Shown here piece by piece: positions 40,614-51,167 of a stretch of 64,000 nucleotides of DNA. The notes under the pieces are model-generated. The model made no database searches and was not told the origin of the DNA. It saw only the letters and a list, made by a program, of their open reading frames with translations. Origin of the DNA: Achromobacter pestifer (lineage in GTDB: Bacteria; Pseudomonadota; Gammaproteobacteria; Burkholderiales; Burkholderiaceae_B); assembly GCF_013267355.1 (NCBI RefSeq), contig NZ_CP053985.1, positions 6,386,001 through 6,450,000 of the forward strand, read 5' to 3'. How positions within the stretch are numbered: the first letter of the stretch is position 1; every line of letters begins with the position of its first letter. The translations under genes were made by a program, and so were the position numbers.

Positions 40614-40676
40614 CTAACCCACCATTCCAGGAATGATGGTAATAATCAGCGAAATGCGGACGGCGCGGGAATTCAT
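40614..40676 (-). CDS. ilvA leader peptide (attenuation)
   Basis: A 20-residue peptide with ISLIITIIPGMV, containing five isoleucines plus leucine, valine and threonine, encoded on the minus strand ahead of ilvA. A strong AAGGAGGA site lies 12 bases upstream of its ATG. Stalling of the ribosome on Ile codons when charged tRNA-Ile is scarce would let the RNA avoid the terminator at 40565-40589. Too short for normal gene finding but well supported by position, content and the following hairpin. Confidence 0.8.
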   Translation of the reverse strand: MNSRAVRISLIITIIPGMVG

Positions 40677-43386
<2,710 letters not shown>

Positions 43387-43414
43387 GCGCCTGCCGCGCG
43401 CAGCGGCTACGACA

Positions 43415-43448
43415 AAGGCCGGCAGCCCCAAGGCAGCCGGCCTTTTTT
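43415..43448 (+). terminator. intrinsic terminator after icd
   Basis: Nine-base arms AAGGCCGGC (43415-43423) and GCCGGCCTT (43436-43444) are followed by a run of six T, 28 bases after the icd stop. A standard Rho-independent terminator. Confidence 0.9.
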
Positions 43449-43626
43449 CATTTCACGATGGCTCCCGCCGCGAGCCCTGCCGATTGCGCTGGCGTGATGC
43501 CATCGGACAGCGCAATGCATGACTGGCCGTCATAGCCCGCAGCAACTGCCTGGGCACCACCGCGGGCCCGCTGCAAGGCCGCGATCCAATTGCATGGAGA
43601 GACCCTTTCACGGACATGCCGCGTGG

Positions 43627-44547
43627 TCAGGCTGATTTCGGCCTCCTTGCTCCCGTGACCATCAGTACCACACCCACCATTACCGACGCGATTCCAGCCA
43701 GCGGCACTGCTCCTGGAATTTCGCCAAGCACTGGAATGCCCAACAGCACCGCCAGCGCCGGGGCCAGCGAACCGAAAATCGCCGCCCGTGACGCTCCCAG
43801 CCGACGCACGGCTTCGGCATAGAAGAACATGGCGAGGATCGCCACGAAGACGCCTTGGGCAATCACCTGGAACAGCACGTCCTGTACCGGTGCGGTGAAG
43901 ATGCCGGGACTCAGGAAAAGAAAGTAGATGGGCGCAAAAAACAGCGCCGAACCTACGTTGACCAAAGCGGTTGCCTGCCACGGGCCAATGCCTGAGCGTC
44001 GCTGTGTCACTGTGTAGCTGGCGAAGAGCAATCCTCCGCAGAGAAACAGCAAATCACCGCGCCATTCCCCTTGAGCTCGATTGGCGATGAGCCCATAGCC
44101 TCCCATGCAGGCGATACCGGCGATTACGATAAGCAGGCCGTACATCTGCACGCGGCTGAAGCGCTCTCCATATAGGGCTGCGGATAGCAGTGCCACCCAG
44201 ATGGGCATGGAGCCTATCATCAGTGTGGCGACGTGAGAGGCTGGCGCATACCTCATGCCCACCGATGCGGCCATCATGAAGGGCACTCCAGCGCCGATCA
44301 GCATGACGCCTATCCTGACCACACCGAGCGCGCGCAGCCCTGCGCCTTGCCGCAGCAGAATGGGCCACAGGAACAGCGCGGATACGCCGAAGCGGAGCAT
44401 GGTCACGTCCGCCGGCGCCAGGGTGGTCGTCATCGCCAGGCGCGTAGCGACCGACCAACCTGACCAGATCAGGGCCACGGCCAAGCCGCACAGCACGCCG
44501 ACAGCGCCTCTGCTCAACGCGATAGCGGTTGTATTGGGGCTGGTCAT
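43627..44547 (-). CDS. EamA-domain DMT-superfamily transporter
   Basis: A 306-residue inner-membrane protein with about ten hydrophobic segments arranged as two EamA repeats (for example GVLCGLAVALIWSGWSVATR and SYTVTQRRSGIGPWQATALV). Such proteins usually export amino acids or metabolites. It overlaps the preceding dehydrogenase-like gene by ATGA, so both are made together. GC content and codon use look lower and more mixed than in icd or ilvA, consistent with acquired DNA. Confidence 0.88.
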   Translation of the reverse strand: MTSPNTTAIALSRGAVGVLCGLAVALIWSGWSVATRLAMTTTLAPADVTMLRFGVSALFLWPILLRQGAGLRALGVVRIGVMLIGAGVPFMMAASVGMRYAPASHVATLMIGSMPIWVALLSAALYGERFSRVQMYGLLIVIAGIACMGGYGLIANRAQGEWRGDLLFLCGGLLFASYTVTQRRSGIGPWQATALVNVGSALFFAPIYFLFLSPGIFTAPVQDVLFQVIAQGVFVAILAMFFYAEAVRRLGASRAAIFGSLAPALAVLLGIPVLGEIPGAVPLAGIASVMVGVVLMVTGARRPKSA

Positions 44548-45425
44548 GCGGCCTCATGGTTGCGTAACACCTTGACGATGCCGATGGCATCGTCGTTGGC
44601 TTGACCTCGCCGCATCGCCAATTCGAACAAGTCACGGTTGGCGCGCGCGATGGGCAACCACAAGCCACGCTGCTCGGCCTCATCGCAGACCAGCCCGATG
44701 TCCTTGAAAACATGGCGGATCGGCGCCTGCTGCTCGAAGTCGTCCACTAGCAGCTTCGGCGCCTTCATGCGAAGCACGTCATTGGCCAGGGGGCCGGCCA
44801 TCGCCATCTCCAGAAACAGGTTGACGGCGAGCCCGGACTCGCGCGCGAAGTGCGTCGCCTCCGAGATCGCCTCGAAGGTGGCGATCAACAGGAGCTGGTT
44901 TGCAAGTTTCATGCGCATCGCCGTAGGTACCGTTCCGCAACGCAGGACTCTCTTTCCAATGGCATCGAACACCGGCATGGCGTCGCCGATCCAGGCATCT
45001 TCCGGGGCCGAGGCAAGCACGACCAACTGAGCAGATTCCGCAGGCGCGCGCGAACCCGACAGTGGCGCTTCTATGTAGCGCCCGCCAGCCTCCACCACGG
45101 CGCTAGCAAGGTCGCGGGAGTACGAGGGGGCGACTGTCGCCATCAGAATGATGGTCTTTCCGTCCAAGCTGAACGGGATTCGACCATGGGTGCCCCGCCC
45201 CAACACCTGATCGACATCCTGACCGCTGGGTACCAGCAGGATCGTCGTGTCGCTAGCCTGGATTGCGTTCACCGCGGAATCCGACACCGCGATGCCGCTA
45301 CCTCGAAACGCTTGTCGCGTAGCGGGCGTACGGCAATACACGGTTACGGCCATACCCGCCTTATGCAGATTGCGGGCGATGGGGTCTCCCATGACACCGA
45401 CTCCGATCACACTGACTTTCACCAT
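44544..45425 (-). CDS. NAD(P)-dependent 3-hydroxyisobutyrate dehydrogenase-like oxidoreductase
   Basis: A 293-residue beta-hydroxyacid dehydrogenase. The Rossmann motif is VIGVGVMGDPIARNLHKAG, the substrate motif is EAPLSGSRAPAESAQLVV, and the catalytic Lys is in KLANQLLLIATF. It could act on hydroxyisobutyrate, tartronate semialdehyde or a similar hydroxy acid. ATG 45425 is used; a GTG at 45437 is possible. It is first in an operon with the DMT transporter and divergent from a LysR gene that probably controls it. Confidence 0.88.
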   Translation of the reverse strand: MVKVSVIGVGVMGDPIARNLHKAGMAVTVYCRTPATRQAFRGSGIAVSDSAVNAIQASDTTILLVPSGQDVDQVLGRGTHGRIPFSLDGKTIILMATVAPSYSRDLASAVVEAGGRYIEAPLSGSRAPAESAQLVVLASAPEDAWIGDAMPVFDAIGKRVLRCGTVPTAMRMKLANQLLLIATFEAISEATHFARESGLAVNLFLEMAMAGPLANDVLRMKAPKLLVDDFEQQAPIRHVFKDIGLVCDEAEQRGLWLPIARANRDLFELAMRRGQANDDAIGIVKVLRNHEAA

Positions 45426-45524
45426 CACTTTTGGCACCTGAGATTTTTCGTAAGAATCAGTTTAGGCATCGAAAATGATCGAGTAAAATGAATAATTCAG
45501 AACAAATAATTCGGATACGCCGAT

Positions 45525-46403
45525 ATGTTCGAGCTATCGGATCTGCACACGTTTCGGGCGGTCGTTCAGGCGGGCGGCATCAACAAGGCTGCGCAGACGC
45601 TGCACCGCGCCCAATCCAGCATTACAGTGCGCATCCAGCAACTGGAGGACAAGCTAGGCGTTCCTCTGTTCATCCGCGAGGGTCGCTCGCTACAGGTATC
45701 CCCTGCCGGCAAGGTGCTGATGGACTATGCGGAGAGGCTGCTCGATCTTGCACAGGAGGCCTCTGAGGCGACGCGCAACGATAGGCCCACGGGCATGTTG
45801 CGACTGGGGGCGATGGAGAGCACGGCTGCCGTGCGCCTACCGCAGCCGCTAGGCCTTTATCATGAGATGTACCCAGATGTGACGTTGGAGCTGTATTGCG
45901 ATGATCCGCGCGAACTCATCCAGCGGGTGCTGCAAGGCGAACTGGATACGGCGTTGATCGCCGACCCCATGTCGGACAAGCGCCTGAACTCAATGGCGAT
46001 CTACGAAGAGGAACTGGTCATCGTGGCCGAGGCCAAGCATCCGCCCATTGCCTCACCCAGGGACGTTCCATCCCGAGCCCTACTGGCCTTTCATTCAGGT
46101 TGCCCCCACCGCCAGCGCCTGGAGGACTGGTTCGCGCGTGCTCGCACGAAGCCCCAGCGTATCGTCGAGGTAGGGTCGTACCATGTGATCCTGGGCTGCG
46201 TGGCGGTGGGCATGGGAATCGCACTGATGCCGCGCAGCGTGTTAGGCACGTACGCCGAGCGCTCGCGCCTGAGCGTCCACCCGCTGCCTTCCAAATTCAA
46301 CCGTGCCATAACCCGCCTAATCTGGCGCAAGGATGGGCCCGAGGCTAACATTCTGGCGTTGTCACGAGTGCTGTTCAAAGCGCACGGGCGTTTCCAGGAT
46401 TGA
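45525..46403 (+). CDS. LysR-family transcriptional regulator
   Basis: A 292-residue regulator with the helix-turn-helix at residues 1-60 (FELSDLHTFRAVVQAGGINK, AQSSITVRIQQLEDKLGV) and an effector domain to about residue 285. The divergent region to the dehydrogenase-like gene is only 99 bases and AT-rich (about 45430-45520), where it should bind. The nearby genes share its less GC-rich composition, so the three may have arrived together. Confidence 0.9.
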   Translation: MFELSDLHTFRAVVQAGGINKAAQTLHRAQSSITVRIQQLEDKLGVPLFIREGRSLQVSPAGKVLMDYAERLLDLAQEASEATRNDRPTGMLRLGAMESTAAVRLPQPLGLYHEMYPDVTLELYCDDPRELIQRVLQGELDTALIADPMSDKRLNSMAIYEEELVIVAEAKHPPIASPRDVPSRALLAFHSGCPHRQRLEDWFARARTKPQRIVEVGSYHVILGCVAVGMGIALMPRSVLGTYAERSRLSVHPLPSKFNRAITRLIWRKDGPEANILALSRVLFKAHGRFQD

Positions 46404-46634
46404 GCGCGTATCCCCGCCTCAATCACCGGCTCTCGCGGCACTAGCCAAACACGGCTTGGCGCCCGCTGGATTGCCCCAAGACTTGCCTTCGCATTGCACT
46501 TATGTGGCCCCCTTAACTCTTCAGGCGCCTAGAGCGTGCAATCGTTAAAGTCTGACCTAAACCATTGTGTTGCTTAAGTTTTCTCTATCGCACCATCATG
46601 GAAAAGAACCTGACAACAGACATTCTTCATGCGT
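46404..46634. other. intergenic region between LysR and ArnT-like genes
   Basis: A convergent gap of 231 bases. It is less GC-rich than its surroundings on the right. I see no gene, terminator hairpin with T-run or repeat here. Confidence 0.4.
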
Positions 46635-48257
46635 TCAGGGTTTGGCCTGCAACGGCGCCGGCGGGCTCGCGGACGGATTCGCGGACGGCATGCCGGCGCA
46701 CATGCGCTGGCGGAACGCCGCGTCCGCGTCGATGCGCCAGATCGCCCGCTTTTCGGTTGAAAGTCGCGCAGCCACGCCATCGAGCACCCGGTAACGCAAG
46801 CCATCCTCCTTCTCGCCCCATATCCAGAAGCGCGCTCCGTCAGCGGCCTCGCACATGCGCACGCGCATGTCCTCCTCGCCGATCAGCACGCGCTTGCCCG
46901 TGGCCGGGTCGAATTGCGCTGCGTCGTACAGCTCCTTGCGCCAGTTGTCCCGCTTGGGGATCTCGGGGTTTTGCCAGTTGTCGACGATCCAGGCGGGTTC
47001 GCGGGCCTGAGTATAGAAACCCAGGTCGAAGGGCACGGTATGCAACGCCATATGGATGTCCTGGGGCCGCATTTCCTGGCGCAGTTCCTTTGCCAACGGC
47101 CCGGCGCTGCCGCGCGGATTCGACGCCGCGACGATGACCGCGGCCAGGCATATCACGGCCGACACGCCGACGGCGATCCACGCGCCCCGCCGCTTGCCCG
47201 CTGCCCAGGCGGGTGCGACCCGTTCGCTGATCAGGAACGCCAGCGGCGGGAACACCGGCAGCACATAGCCGATCAGTTTGGAATGCGGAATCGAAAAGAA
47301 CACGATCACGACCGCCATCCAGATCGCAGCCAGACGACGCAGGCCCTGCGGGTCGGACTCGCGCCAGTACGAGGGTTTGAAAATCGACGCTCCCCAAATG
47401 GACCAAGGCAGCGCCAGCCCGGCCACGATGGGCAGGTAGAACCAGAGCGGCTGCGCGTTGTTGAAGCCGCTCTGCGCGAAGCGCTCGACCTGCTGGTAGA
47501 CGAAGAAATACTGGAAGAAACCGGGATACCGCAGTTCCATCAGCCAGAACCACGGCACCGCCACCACCGCGAAGGCCAGCAAGGCCGGCGCCCACAGCAA
47601 GGCGCGCACGCCCGGCCAGTCTCGGCGCAGCAGCAGCCAGGCCAGCACGATGGCGCCGGGCAGCGCCAGCCCGATCAGCCCCTTGGCCAGCACCGCCAAG
47701 GCGGCCAGCACGCCCGTTGCCACCGACATGGCGCGAAACGGCCGTCCCGCGGCGCGCCGCAAGGCGGTATCGGCCGCGGCCAGCACGCACAAGGTGATCA
47801 TGCTGGCCACCAGCATGTCCATATTGGCGAACTGGGCGGCGCCGAAAAACAGCGGCGTCATGCCCAGGACCGCCACCGCCCAGCGCGCTTGCGCGACATC
47901 GCGGTAGCGCGACACGAAAGCATATAGCCCGGCGCCCGCGCTCCAGGCGCCCAGCACCGACGGCAGCCGCGCGCTGAATTCATGCACGCCGAACAGCGCG
48001 TAGCTGATCTGGGCCAGCCAGTAGTACAGCGGCGGCTTGTGGAAGTACGGCATGCCGTCCAGCAGCGGCACCATGGGCGAGTTGCTGCGCAGCATCTCCC
48101 AGGCCACCCCGGCGTAACGGCCCTCGTCGGGCAAGGTCAGCCAGCGCGCCCAGGCCAGCGCGCCCAGCCATAGCGCCAGGCACGCCAGCACCAGCCAGCC
48201 GGGCCAGGCAGTGCGGCTCGCTGGCAGCCTCATGGAAGTCGACATGGGAACGCTCAT
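46635..48257 (-). CDS. ArnT-like glycosyltransferase (GT83/PMT family)
   Basis: A 540-residue integral membrane protein, close to the 550 residues of E. coli ArnT, with about twelve hydrophobic segments in the N-terminal two thirds and a soluble C-terminal domain. The catalytic acidic motif is in TLPDEGRYAGVAWEML, followed by PYFHKPPLYYWLAQ. Such enzymes move an amino-sugar or other sugar from a polyprenyl carrier to lipid A or another envelope acceptor. No other arn genes are in the window, so the donor sugar is uncertain. The start is one of three close Met codons (48257, 48245, 48233). Confidence 0.8.
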   Translation of the reverse strand: MSVPMSTSMRLPASRTAWPGWLVLACLALWLGALAWARWLTLPDEGRYAGVAWEMLRSNSPMVPLLDGMPYFHKPPLYYWLAQISYALFGVHEFSARLPSVLGAWSAGAGLYAFVSRYRDVAQARWAVAVLGMTPLFFGAAQFANMDMLVASMITLCVLAAADTALRRAAGRPFRAMSVATGVLAALAVLAKGLIGLALPGAIVLAWLLLRRDWPGVRALLWAPALLAFAVVAVPWFWLMELRYPGFFQYFFVYQQVERFAQSGFNNAQPLWFYLPIVAGLALPWSIWGASIFKPSYWRESDPQGLRRLAAIWMAVVIVFFSIPHSKLIGYVLPVFPPLAFLISERVAPAWAAGKRRGAWIAVGVSAVICLAAVIVAASNPRGSAGPLAKELRQEMRPQDIHMALHTVPFDLGFYTQAREPAWIVDNWQNPEIPKRDNWRKELYDAAQFDPATGKRVLIGEEDMRVRMCEAADGARFWIWGEKEDGLRYRVLDGVAARLSTEKRAIWRIDADAAFRQRMCAGMPSANPSASPPAPLQAKP

Positions 48258-48445
48258 GCCCGGCGCCCCCGCAAGGCGCGCGCCGGGAGGCGGCACGCGC
48301 AGAAAGCACGGTGCCGCGGGGGGACTACGGAACTGGACGCAAGTGGCATGAGGATCCGGAAAAGGTTCAGGAAAATGCAAGATTGCGCGCAGTATCGCCA
48401 AGCGCGCGTCAAGCTTTCATGAAATTTCCGGAAAAAAGCAGCTTC

Positions 48446-49243
48446 CTAGGCCGGATGCAGCCGATCCAGCCTGAGCCGCCCGCGCTCGTCCGTCAACCGG
48501 CGCATGGCGCCATAAGCCGCGGCGATCGCCGCCATCCCGCTGGCGCCGCACAGCAGGAACATCAGCAGGATCTGGTACTTGGCGGCCTCTATGGGATCCA
48601 TGCCGGCAATGATCTGCCCGGTCATGATGCCCGGCAGCGTGATGATGCCGGCGGCCGACATCTGATTGATGCTGGGCACGATGCCGCGCCGCACCGACTC
48701 GCGCAGCAGGGAGGAAAACGCCTCGTGCACGGTCGCGCCCAGCGCCAGCCGGGCCTCGATCGCCAGCTTCTCCCGCCTGGCGCCGGACAATACGCCGTCC
48801 AACGCCAGGCTGGCGGCGTTGAGCACGCTGCCCAGCACGATGCCGATCAGCGCAATGGTGTAGCGCGGGTCATACCAGGGATCCGGGCGCAGCGCCGTAT
48901 TCAGGATGAACAGCACCGTGATGACCGTGGTTCCCGCCACCGCCATCGCGCCGACCCAGCCGTTGCCGCGTTGCGTGAGCCTGGCCCTGGGCCGCGCCGC
49001 GACCTCCCTGGCCGCCAACGCCATCATCACCGCCACCACCAGCGCGGTCAGCCAGGGAGCCGCGTGCGCGAACACGACGCGCAGGATGTGCCCGACCAGC
49101 AGCAACTGCACCACCGTGCGCAGCGCCGCCCACAACACCTGCCGCTGCAAATTCAAGCGCAAGGCAAAGGAAATGCCGGCACTCAGCAGCACCAGCAAGG
49201 AAGCGATCGCCAGATCCGTGGCCTGCAGCTTGATCACGTCCAT
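48446..49243 (-). CDS. FetB/YbbM-type ABC permease
   Basis: A 265-residue membrane protein with about seven hydrophobic segments, of the UPF0014/FetB family. Recognisable are LRLNLQRQVLWAALRTVVQL, RYTIALIGIVLGSVLNAASL and MSAAGIITLPGIMTGQIIAG. In E. coli, FetAB exports iron and protects against peroxide. The start ATG at 49243 overlaps the end of the ATPase gene by 10 bases. Confidence 0.88.
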   Translation of the reverse strand: MDVIKLQATDLAIASLLVLLSAGISFALRLNLQRQVLWAALRTVVQLLLVGHILRVVFAHAAPWLTALVVAVMMALAAREVAARPRARLTQRGNGWVGAMAVAGTTVITVLFILNTALRPDPWYDPRYTIALIGIVLGSVLNAASLALDGVLSGARREKLAIEARLALGATVHEAFSSLLRESVRRGIVPSINQMSAAGIITLPGIMTGQIIAGMDPIEAAKYQILLMFLLCGASGMAAIAAAYGAMRRLTDERGRLRLDRLHPA

Positions 49244-49860
49244 AGCGGCTCCAGCCTGCCCTGCTCCATGCGCCAGGAACGGCGCGCCAGGCGCTCGGCC
49301 TGGGCCGGGCTGTGGGTCACCATCAGGATCGCGGCCCCGCCATTCAGGTAGCGCCGCAGTTCCTCTTCGACCTTGTCCGTGGCCGCCTGGTCCAGCGCCG
49401 CGGTCGGCTCGTCTAGTAGCAAGACGCGCGGCGCCAGCGCCAGCGCGCGGACCAGGCCCAGGCGCTGGCGTTCGCCCGTGGACAATTCGTGCACCAGCGC
49501 GTCCAGCTTGTCCGTAGACAGCCCCAGGCGCTGCATGATGGCCTCGGCGCGGGCACGGTCCGCGAAATGCGGCGCGACCAAGTCGTCCCACCAGCCGGCC
49601 TCGGCCTGGCAATAGATGACCTGCCGGCGCCATTCGTAGCCCCGCATGCCCGAGCGCGGCCGGCCATCCAGCAAGGCCTCGCCATGCCCGGGATCCAGGT
49701 CGGCCGCCTGGCGCAGCAACAGCGACTTGCCTGAGCCCGAAGGCCCCATGACGGCTGCGCACTCGCCCGCGGCGAGATCCAGGCTGACGGGAGAGAGACG
49801 TTCGCTGTAGAGGCCGCGCAGCCTGAACAGCGGGTGCGCGTCGATGGTCGTGGTCGGCAT
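49234..49860 (-). CDS. FetA/YbbL-type ABC ATPase
   Basis: A 208-residue ATPase with Walker A GPSGSGKSLLLR, signature LSTGERQRLGL, Walker B VLLLDEPTAALD and switch His in VTHSPAQ. The Q-loop appears as YCQAEAGWW. It is the first gene of the pair with the FetB-type permease. Proposed job: export of iron from the cytoplasm under iron or oxidative stress, by analogy with E. coli. The divergent neighbour is the RND operon. Confidence 0.88.
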   Translation of the reverse strand: MPTTTIDAHPLFRLRGLYSERLSPVSLDLAAGECAAVMGPSGSGKSLLLRQAADLDPGHGEALLDGRPRSGMRGYEWRRQVIYCQAEAGWWDDLVAPHFADRARAEAIMQRLGLSTDKLDALVHELSTGERQRLGLVRALALAPRVLLLDEPTAALDQAATDKVEEELRRYLNGGAAILMVTHSPAQAERLARRSWRMEQGRLEPLWT

Positions 49861-50042
49861 GGGTACGGATCTTAGACCGCAAATGCGCGAGCGCAGCGTG
49901 CCTCACCGTCCGCGCAACCCCGTAGAGATAAGAAAAACTAAATTCACGACAGAGAACTTATCGTTTCCCCAAGGGGGAGCGGCTCCCTACCATTGCGAAT
50001 CCCGCCATCTGCGCATTTAGCGTAGCTACATTGACTATTCGA

Positions 50043-51161
50043 ATGGGCCTCATGTATCAGAACCCGAATCCTGCGCCGCGGCGCGCAGCCCGCCGCAAGC
50101 TGGCCTTGACCGCCACGCTCGTGCTTGCCGCCATCGGCGGCCTCTACCACTACGACACGCAGCGCAAGGCCACAGCCCAAGCCGCGCCGGCCGGCGAAGC
50201 TGCGCCCGTCCCTGTCGTGGTGGCGCCCGCGCGGGCTGAAGCGCTGCCCGCCACGCTGCAAGCCATCGGCACCGTGGTCGCGGAACAGCAAGTGCTGGTG
50301 GCGCCCGAGGTCGCGGGGCGCGTCACCGCCATTCATTTCACCAGCGGCCAACAGGTTGCGGCCGGACTGCCGTTGGTACAGATCAATGATGGGCCGGTGC
50401 GCCGCGAACTCGATCGGCACCGCGCGTCGGCCGCGCTGGCCCAGGCAAACCTGGACCGCGCCAAACGGCTGCTAGGGCAAACCATGTCGCGTGCCGAGTA
50501 CGAACAGCACGCGGCGCGGCACGCCGAAACCAAAGCGCTGGTCGCTCAGGGCGAGGAAGATCTGGCCCAGCGCCTGGTGCGCGCGCCGTTCGCGGGCACG
50601 CTGGGGCTGCGGCTGGTCAACCTTGGGCAGTACGTCGAGGCAGGCACGCCCATCGCCACCCTGACCGACACCCGCCTGCTGCATGTGGATTTCACCGTGC
50701 CGGACCGGCATGCCGCCGTGTTGCGGCTCGGACTGGACGTTTCCGTCGTCAGCGCGGGCGGCGGACAGGCGCAACTGACGGGCAAGCTCTCCGCCATCGA
50801 TCCCCAGGTCGACGCCGGCAACCGCGCGCTGAGGGTGCGCGCCACGCTTGCGCCGGACGCGGCAGGCCGTCTATGGCCCGGCGCCTACGCCCAGATCAGC
50901 GTGTCGCTGCCCGCCGGCCCCGCCACGCTCACCGTGCCAGCCGAGGCCGTTCAGAGCACCTTGTCCGGCGCAACGGTATACGCCATGCGCAATGACGACC
51001 CGGCCCGCGTCCGCCTCGTTTCCGTGCAGACCGGAGCGAGCCAGGACGGCAAGGTCGCGCTATCGGGCGCGGATCTGCGCGACGGCGATCTGGTGGTCAT
51101 CGCCGGCCAGATCAATCTGCACGACGGCGCCGCCGTCCGTCCGCGCCTGGCGGGAGAGTAA
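50043..51161 (+). CDS. RND efflux periplasmic adaptor (membrane fusion protein)
   Basis: A membrane fusion protein of about 372 residues. It has an N-terminal membrane anchor (KLALTATLVLAAIGGLYHY), a barrel-sandwich lipoyl domain (VLVAPEVAGRVTAIHFTSGQ and RAPFAGTLGLRLVNLGQYVEAG), an alpha hairpin between them, and a beta-barrel C-terminal part. The exact start is unclear: ATG at 50043 or 50052 and a TTG at 50031 all lack a good ribosome site. It is followed six bases later by the pump gene. Confidence 0.9.
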   Translation: MGLMYQNPNPAPRRAARRKLALTATLVLAAIGGLYHYDTQRKATAQAAPAGEAAPVPVVVAPARAEALPATLQAIGTVVAEQQVLVAPEVAGRVTAIHFTSGQQVAAGLPLVQINDGPVRRELDRHRASAALAQANLDRAKRLLGQTMSRAEYEQHAARHAETKALVAQGEEDLAQRLVRAPFAGTLGLRLVNLGQYVEAGTPIATLTDTRLLHVDFTVPDRHAAVLRLGLDVSVVSAGGGQAQLTGKLSAIDPQVDAGNRALRVRATLAPDAAGRLWPGAYAQISVSLPAGPATLTVPAEAVQSTLSGATVYAMRNDDPARVRLVSVQTGASQDGKVALSGADLRDGDLVVIAGQINLHDGAAVRPRLAGE

Positions 51162-51167
51162 GACGCC

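Noticed and set aside
43448..43626. Minus-strand coding tail after icd considered as a gene
   Set aside because: Only about 50 codons look protein-like, with no start of their own; at most a remnant.
49927..49962. GATAAG/CTTATC inverted repeat upstream of the RND operon
   Set aside because: Six-base arms 24 bases apart in an AT-rich control region are easily found by chance.
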